DNA of 55,234 bases from Oscillospiraceae bacterium. GTDB lineage: Bacteria > Bacillota > Clostridia > Oscillospirales > Acutalibacteraceae. The position numbers and the translations under genes are program-made. Within the stretch, counting starts at the first letter, position 1, and every line of letters starts with the position of its first letter. The notes beneath the pieces were generated by a model. The model worked only from the letters and a program-made list of their open reading frames with translations. It did not search any database and was not told the origin of the DNA. Positions 51,753 through 55,234 of the stretch are shown here, one piece after another. The stretch is from assembly GCA_902792985.1 (NCBI GenBank), contig CADBBT010000004.1, forward strand, positions 1 to 55,234, written 5' to 3'.

Positions 51753-51781
51753 ATTATAGCATTTTGCGCAGCGTTTGTCAA
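51753..51781 (-). promoter_or_regulatory. Perfect consensus promoter of trpB
   Basis: Minus-strand TTGACA (51776-51781), 17 bases, TATAAT (51753-51758). The -35 box overlaps the stop codon of the upstream metalloprotease gene. Confidence 0.88.
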
Positions 51782-52356
51782 TCGTTCTCTTCCTGCCCGC
51801 GCACCATCCGCGTCATCAGCGCTTCGCCGTTTTTCTTGAGCCAGTCGTTCCAGCGGTCGTAGTCCGGCATCACGCGATAAACCTCACGATAAAAGGCAGG
51901 GGAGTGGTTCATCTCTTTGCGGTGGCACAGCTCGTGAACGATAACGCTGTCAAGCACCTGCGGCGGCGCGAGCATGAGCAGACAGTTGAAATTGAGGTTG
52001 CCCTTTGCGGAGCAGCTGCCCCATTTGCTGCGCTGGTTGCGGATCGTGATGCGCCCGTAGCTCACGCCGACAAGCTTTGCAAAATGCGCAACGCGCGGCG
52101 GCACGATCTCGCATGCTTTCGCGCCCAGTGCGCGTATTTCTTCCGGCGTCAGCGGCGGCAGAGTCTGCAGCGCCTCAGCCCGTGTCTGCTGCGCTTGCAG
52201 ATGTTTTTCGATCCAGTCTTTGTGCTTTTCAAGCAGGGCTTCGATTTCTTTTTGGGTGGCGCGTTTCGGCGCACGCACAAGAACAGTTCCGTCCTTGATT
52301 TGCAGCGAAATCGTCTTGCGGTCGCTGCGGATGATCTCCAGCGGATATTGCGACAT
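51778..52356 (-). CDS. YgjP/M48-type zinc metalloprotease-like protein
   Basis: 192 aa from the ATG at 52356 behind GGAGG. The N-terminal part (YPLEIIRSDRKTISLQIKDGTVLVRAPKRATQKEIEALLEKHKDWIEK) and RITIRNQRSKWGSCSAKGNLNFNCLLMLAP are the YgjP signature; the zinc site is VIVHELCHRKEMNHSPAFY with H141-E142, H145 and H151. These cytosolic proteins resemble SprT/wss1-type proteases and are often annotated as M48 peptidases; the substrate is not established. It is separated from trpB by 58 bases that contain the trpB promoter. Confidence 0.92.
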   Translation of the reverse strand: MSQYPLEIIRSDRKTISLQIKDGTVLVRAPKRATQKEIEALLEKHKDWIEKHLQAQQTRAEALQTLPPLTPEEIRALGAKACEIVPPRVAHFAKLVGVSYGRITIRNQRSKWGSCSAKGNLNFNCLLMLAPPQVLDSVIVHELCHRKEMNHSPAFYREVYRVMPDYDRWNDWLKKNGEALMTRMVRGQEEND

Positions 52357-52388
52357 TTTCGGCACCTCCGAAAACAGAACTTTGCAAT

Positions 52389-52417
52389 AGTATAACAAAA
52401 AACAGCAGCCTTTGCAA
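52389..52417 (-). promoter_or_regulatory. Promoter of the YgjP-type gene
   Basis: Minus-strand TTGCAA (52412-52417), 17 bases, TATACT (52389-52394), about 32 bases before the ATG. Divergent from the mntP promoter. Confidence 0.8.
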
Positions 52418-52453
52418 GCGTGCACCGGCAACCTTCCATTTTTTGAAAAACGC

Positions 52454-52482
52454 TTGCAATCCGGCTTCATATCTGATAAAAT
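52454..52482 (+). promoter_or_regulatory. mntP promoter
   Basis: TTGCAA (52454-52459), 17 bases, TAAAAT (52477-52482), 60 bases before the ATG. Together with the divergent promoter it places two CGCTTGCAA-type copies in inverted arrangement about 35 bases apart. Confidence 0.75.
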
Positions 52483-52542
52483 GATACAACACCATACCCA
52501 AAAACGGCACACGGATTTTTCGTAATGCAGGAGAAAAACGAT

Positions 52543-53127
52543 ATGGACTTTTTATTTGTTACAAACAGCCTGCTGCTGGGCGTCGGACTGGCGATGGACG
52601 CGTTCTGCGTCTCGTTGGCAAGCGGCCTTTCCGAGCCGCAGATGCGCCGCAGGAAAAGCGTACTGGTTGCCGGAACGTTCGCGTTCTTTCAAGCGCTCAT
52701 GCCGCTGCTGGGCTGGCTTGCGGTGCATACGCTGCTGGAGCTGTTTTCGTTTCTTTCGCGTCTGGTACCGTGGGCAGCGTTGCTGCTGCTGACGTTCCTT
52801 GGCGTGCGGATGCTGCTGGAAGGGCGCAAGGCAAAACAAAGCGCGCAGCCGGCCGCCGCACTGACCTTCAGTACTTTGATGCTGCAGGGGATCGCAACGT
52901 CGATCGACGCGCTCTCTGTTGGGTTCACGATCGCAGATTACGCGTTCCTTTCCGCGCTTGTTGCGGCGCTCTTGATCGCAGCGGTCACGTTTGTCCTTTG
53001 TTTGCTCGGTGTATTCCTCGGGAAACGCTTCGGCACACGTTTCTCCGGCGGCGCGGATGTGCTCGGCGGTGTGATCCTGATCCTCATCGGACTTGAGATT
53101 TTTCTCAAGGGCGTGGTTTTCGCTTGA
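52543..53127 (+). CDS. mntP: MntP-type manganese efflux pump
   Basis: 194 aa with six hydrophobic segments. The start at 52543 is chosen for the AGGAG nine bases before it; an ATG at 52525 lies over that site. GVGLAMDAFCVSLASG in helix 1 and GIATSIDALSVGFTIAD in helix 4 each hold the conserved Asp that binds Mn2+, and GGVILILIGLEIF closes the fold. It exports Mn2+ across the cytoplasmic membrane. A manganese riboswitch often precedes such genes, but the 60-base leader here is too short for one. The following T-box promoter overlaps its stop codon. Confidence 0.94.
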   Translation: MDFLFVTNSLLLGVGLAMDAFCVSLASGLSEPQMRRRKSVLVAGTFAFFQALMPLLGWLAVHTLLELFSFLSRLVPWAALLLLTFLGVRMLLEGRKAKQSAQPAAALTFSTLMLQGIATSIDALSVGFTIADYAFLSALVAALLIAAVTFVLCLLGVFLGKRFGTRFSGGADVLGGVILILIGLEIFLKGVVFA

Positions 53128-53152
53128 CAAACCTTTGCGAATTGCATATAAT
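53124..53152 (+). promoter_or_regulatory. Perfect consensus promoter of the cysE-cysS T-box operon
   Basis: TTGACA (53124-53129), 17 bases, TATAAT (53147-53152). The predicted start is near 53159. Confidence 0.9.
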
Positions 53153-53158
53153 AACAAC

Positions 53159-53390
53159 AGACAATCTGACAGGCTGTGACGAAGAAGAGTAAGCGTCAGT
53201 GTTTGCCCAAGAGAGAGGCACAAAGCTGGGAGTGCCTTGCAAACGGATGCCGAAGTGCGCTTCTGAGCCGCTGCGGGGAACAACAGTATCCGCAGCCGTT
53301 GCCGGCGTTAACGGAGAAAAGTGATAAATCAGAGTGGAACCGCGTAGACCATTACGCCTCTGTTGCCTTTGGGCAACGGGGGCTTTTTTT
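53159..53390 (+). promoter_or_regulatory. T-box riboswitch, cysteine-specific
   Basis: The leader has AGTA (53187-53190 region) on the 5' side and CGAAG-TGC-GCTTC on the 3' side of stem I, giving UGC (53256-53258) as specifier codon for tRNA-Cys. The T-box sequence AGAGTGGAACCGCG spans 53331-53344. Its bulge UGGA would pair with the UCCA end of an uncharged tRNA; tRNA-Cys has the discriminator U73, which fits. A terminator (stem 53356-53367 with 53371-53383, then seven T) ends the leader 14 bases before cysE. Uncharged tRNA-Cys should favour the antiterminator and turn the operon on when cysteine is short. Confidence 0.93.
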
Positions 53391-53403
53391 GACGGAGGCG
53401 TTT

Positions 53404-54099
53404 ATGTTCGATCGATTGAGAGAAGACTTACAGTGTATCAAAGACCGTGACCCGGCTGCGCGCAGCAGTCTGGAGATCATATTCCTGTATCCGGGCTTCA
53501 AGGCGGTGCGCATGTATCGCCGCGCGCATTGGTTTTATCAGCACCACATGTTCTTTCTTGCGCGCATGATCTCGCAGCGCTGTGTGCGCAAAACGAATAT
53601 CGAGATCCACCCGGGCGCACAGATCGGCCATCGGTTTTTCATCGACCATGGCACCGGCGTCGTGATCGGCGAAACTGCAGTGGTCGGTGACGACGTGATC
53701 ATCTATCAGGGCGTCACACTCGGCGGCACCGGCAAGGACCACGGCAAACGCCACCCGACGATCGGCAACAATGTGCTCATCGGCGCGGGTGCAAAGGTGC
53801 TCGGTCCCTTCACGATCGGTGACAATTCCAACGTCGCGGCCGGTTCGGTCGTGCTCAAGGAGATCCCGCCGAACTGTACCGCCGTCGGCTCGCCCGCAAG
53901 GGTGGTCAAACAGGACGGTGTGCGTGTGGACCGGCTCGATCAGATCCACGTTTCCGACCCTGTGGCGCAGGCCATCGGCAGCTTGTATACCCGCGTGGAA
54001 GAGCTGGAAAAGGCGATCGCTGAAACCAAAGGCGAGGTTGCGCTGCTTCCGAAACAGAATGGCGAACCCTGGAGCGACAGCAATTTCTGGATCATATAA
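53404..54099 (+). CDS. cysE: Serine O-acetyltransferase
   Basis: 231 aa from the ATG at 53404 behind GGAGG; a longer frame runs back through the T-box and is not real. The N-terminal helices (LREDLQCIKDRDPAARSSLEIIFLYPGF and YRRAHWFY) precede a left-handed beta-helix of hexapeptide repeats: IEIHPGAQIGHRFFIDHGTGVVIGETAVVGDDVIIYQGVTLGGTGKDHGKRHPTIGNNVLIGAGAKVLG. The catalytic His/Asp pair is in the HPGA and DHGTG blocks. The enzyme makes O-acetylserine, the cysteine precursor. It is shorter than the E. coli enzyme at the N-terminus, as in Bacillus. cysS follows after 20 bases under the same T-box. Confidence 0.96.
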   Translation: MFDRLREDLQCIKDRDPAARSSLEIIFLYPGFKAVRMYRRAHWFYQHHMFFLARMISQRCVRKTNIEIHPGAQIGHRFFIDHGTGVVIGETAVVGDDVIIYQGVTLGGTGKDHGKRHPTIGNNVLIGAGAKVLGPFTIGDNSNVAAGSVVLKEIPPNCTAVGSPARVVKQDGVRVDRLDQIHVSDPVAQAIGSLYTRVEELEKAIAETKGEVALLPKQNGEPWSDSNFWII

Positions 54100-54119
54100 A
54101 TGGAAAGGACGAAAGAACC

Positions 54120-55234
54120 ATGAAAATTTTCAATACCCTGACCCGACAGAAGGAAGACCTGATTCCCCTGAAAGAAGGCGAATACAAGATCTATGCCTGC
54201 GGTCCGACCGTATATAACTACATCCACATCGGCAACGCGCGTCCGCTTTGCGTGTTTGACGTGCTGCGCCGCTATCTGGAATACCGCGGCAACAAGGTGA
54301 CGTTTGTGCAAAACTTCACCGATATCGACGACAAGATCATCCGCCGCGCCAACGAGGAGGGCGTCAGCTATAAGGAAATCTCCGAAAAATACATCGAAGA
54401 ATTCTGGACAGATGCCCACGGTATGAACGTGCGCAACGCCTCCTTCCATCCCAAAGCGACCGAAAACATGGATGAGATCATTGCCATTGTGCAGACGCTT
54501 GTGGAAAAAGGATTCGCCTATGCGGTGGACGGCGACGTTTATTTCAGTCCGAAAAAGTTCCCTGAATACGGCAAGCTCTCCCATCAGCCGCTGGAGGACC
54601 TGGAAGCCGGCGCGCGCATCAATGTGGGCGAAGTGAAAAAAGACCCGATGGATTTCGCGCTGTGGAAGAGCGCAAAGCCCGGCGAACCGTATTGGGAATC
54701 CCCGTGGGGACACGGCAGACCCGGCTGGCATATCGAATGCTCCGCCATGGTGCGCCGTCTGCTCGGCACAACGATCGACATCCACTGCGGCGGTCAGGAT
54801 CTGATCTTTCCGCACCATGAAAATGAGATCGCGCAAAGCGAATGCTGCAACGGCGCGCCTTTTGCGCGTTACTGGATGCACAATGGCTTTATCACGGTGG
54901 ACAAGGTGAAGATGAGCAAATCGCTCGGCAATTTCTTCACCGTGCGCGACGTGGCTGAGCAGTTCGGCTATGAGCCGATCCGTTTCCTCATGATCTCGAG
55001 CCAGTACCGCAGCCCGATCAACTACAGCTTTGACGCGATCGAACAGTGCAAGGCGTCGCTGGAACGCCTGTACACCTGCCGCGACAACCTTGATTTTGCG
55101 CTGCAGAACGCGGTGGATGACGCCGGCGCACAGGACGCACAGATCATCGCGCGCTTTGACGGTTATCGCAAGGCGTTTGTGGACGCGATGGAGGACGATC
55201 TCAACACCGCCGACGCCATCGGCAGCGTGTTCGA
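54120..55234 (+). CDS. cysS: Cysteinyl-tRNA synthetase (3' end beyond the window)
   Basis: The frame from the ATG at 54120 (AAAGGA site) stays open to the window edge: 371 codons, about four fifths of the protein. It reads MKIFNTLTRQKEDLIPL, then IYACGPTVYNYIHIGNARP with zinc ligand C27 and the HIGN class I motif, GRPGWHIECSAM, HCGGQDLIFPHHENEIAQSE with further zinc ligands, and VKMSKSLGNFFTV, the KMSKS loop. It charges tRNA-Cys, the same tRNA sensed by the upstream T-box, so charging and cysteine synthesis are controlled together. The C-terminal anticodon-binding domain is only begun. Confidence 0.96.
   Translation, partial: MKIFNTLTRQKEDLIPLKEGEYKIYACGPTVYNYIHIGNARPLCVFDVLRRYLEYRGNKVTFVQNFTDIDDKIIRRANEEGVSYKEISEKYIEEFWTDAHGMNVRNASFHPKATENMDEIIAIVQTLVEKGFAYAVDGDVYFSPKKFPEYGKLSHQPLEDLEAGARINVGEVKKDPMDFALWKSAKPGEPYWESPWGHGRPGWHIECSAMVRRLLGTTIDIHCGGQDLIFPHHENEIAQSECCNGAPFARYWMHNGFITVDKVKMSKSLGNFFTVRDVAEQFGYEPIRFLMISSQYRSPINYSFDAIEQCKASLERLYTCRDNLDFALQNAVDDAGAQDAQIIARFDGYRKAFVDAMEDDLNTADAIGSVF

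Noticed and set aside
52483-52542. A manganese riboswitch before mntP
   Set aside because: Only about 60 bases separate promoter and start, too few for the yybP-ykoY fold, and no conserved loop is visible.
53176-53403. An N-terminal extension of CysE reading through the leader
   Set aside because: The frame crosses the T-box and terminator; GGAGG and the family start fit the ATG at 53404.

Overview
The window looks like chromosomal DNA of a spore-forming Clostridia member, probably a gut Oscillospiraceae/Ruminococcaceae-type species. The grounds are a germination protease gene (gpr) behind a sigma-G-like promoter, spoIIP, a T-box leader reading a cysteine codon, strong AGGAGG ribosome sites, mini-RNase III, YhaM, and several Ala/Thr-rich exported proteins with Fn3 or InlB-like repeats. 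This placement is inferred from gene content; no database search was possible.

Layout. 1-0.5 kb: a frameshifted IS200-type transposase end. 0.6-7.4 kb (minus): a small LSM-like protein, a GPH sugar:cation symporter, a small membrane protein, and two exported proteins sharing a C-terminal domain, one with a tandem Fn3 array. 7.5-10.6 kb: rpsT, then gpr and spoIIP split by a nested-hairpin palindromic element, then a 56-aa membrane peptide and a putative small RNA on the opposite strand. 10.7-12.4 kb (minus): a GH3-family adenylating enzyme. 12.5-18.1 kb (plus): trmB, a double-FHA protein, a SEDS glycosyltransferase, a class B PBP and an SDR dehydrogenase. 18.2-19.9 kb: a free-standing condensation-like acyltransferase with a dedicated acyl carrier protein. 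20.1-23.6 kb: two secreted alpha/beta-hydrolase-like paralogues with Cys at the nucleophile elbow. 23.8-28.9 kb (minus): secA and a large exported protein 24 nt behind it. 29.1-34.5 kb (plus): a membrane-anchored unknown, obg, mrnC, yhaM, rsmD, coaD and a coiled-coil protein. 34.6-41.2 kb (minus): an intact phage head module (terS, terL, portal, protease, capsid, connectors, tail-type protein) with no integrase, lysis or tail-assembly genes in view. 41.5-50.2 kb (plus): a 2346-aa surface protein and a third Cys-elbow hydrolase. 50.5-52.4 kb (minus): stand-alone trpB and a YgjP-type metalloprotease. 52.5-55.2 kb (plus): mntP, then a cysteine T-box controlling cysE and cysS, with cysS running off the end.

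Three themes recur. First, many exported proteins share a short amphipathic C-terminal tail, and secA itself leads an operon with one of them. Second, the cell-wall set (FHA, SEDS, PBP, SpoIIP) sits beside an acyl-transfer set (GH3 enzyme, condensation-like enzyme, ACP, Cys-elbow hydrolases); a functional link is only inference. Third, intergenic DNA carries unusual repeats: nested-hairpin palindromes, 7- and 8-base tandem repeats, and AATTCC-type repeats bracketing the PBP gene. Promoters are easy to read and fall into two -35 classes, TTGACA and TTGCAA.
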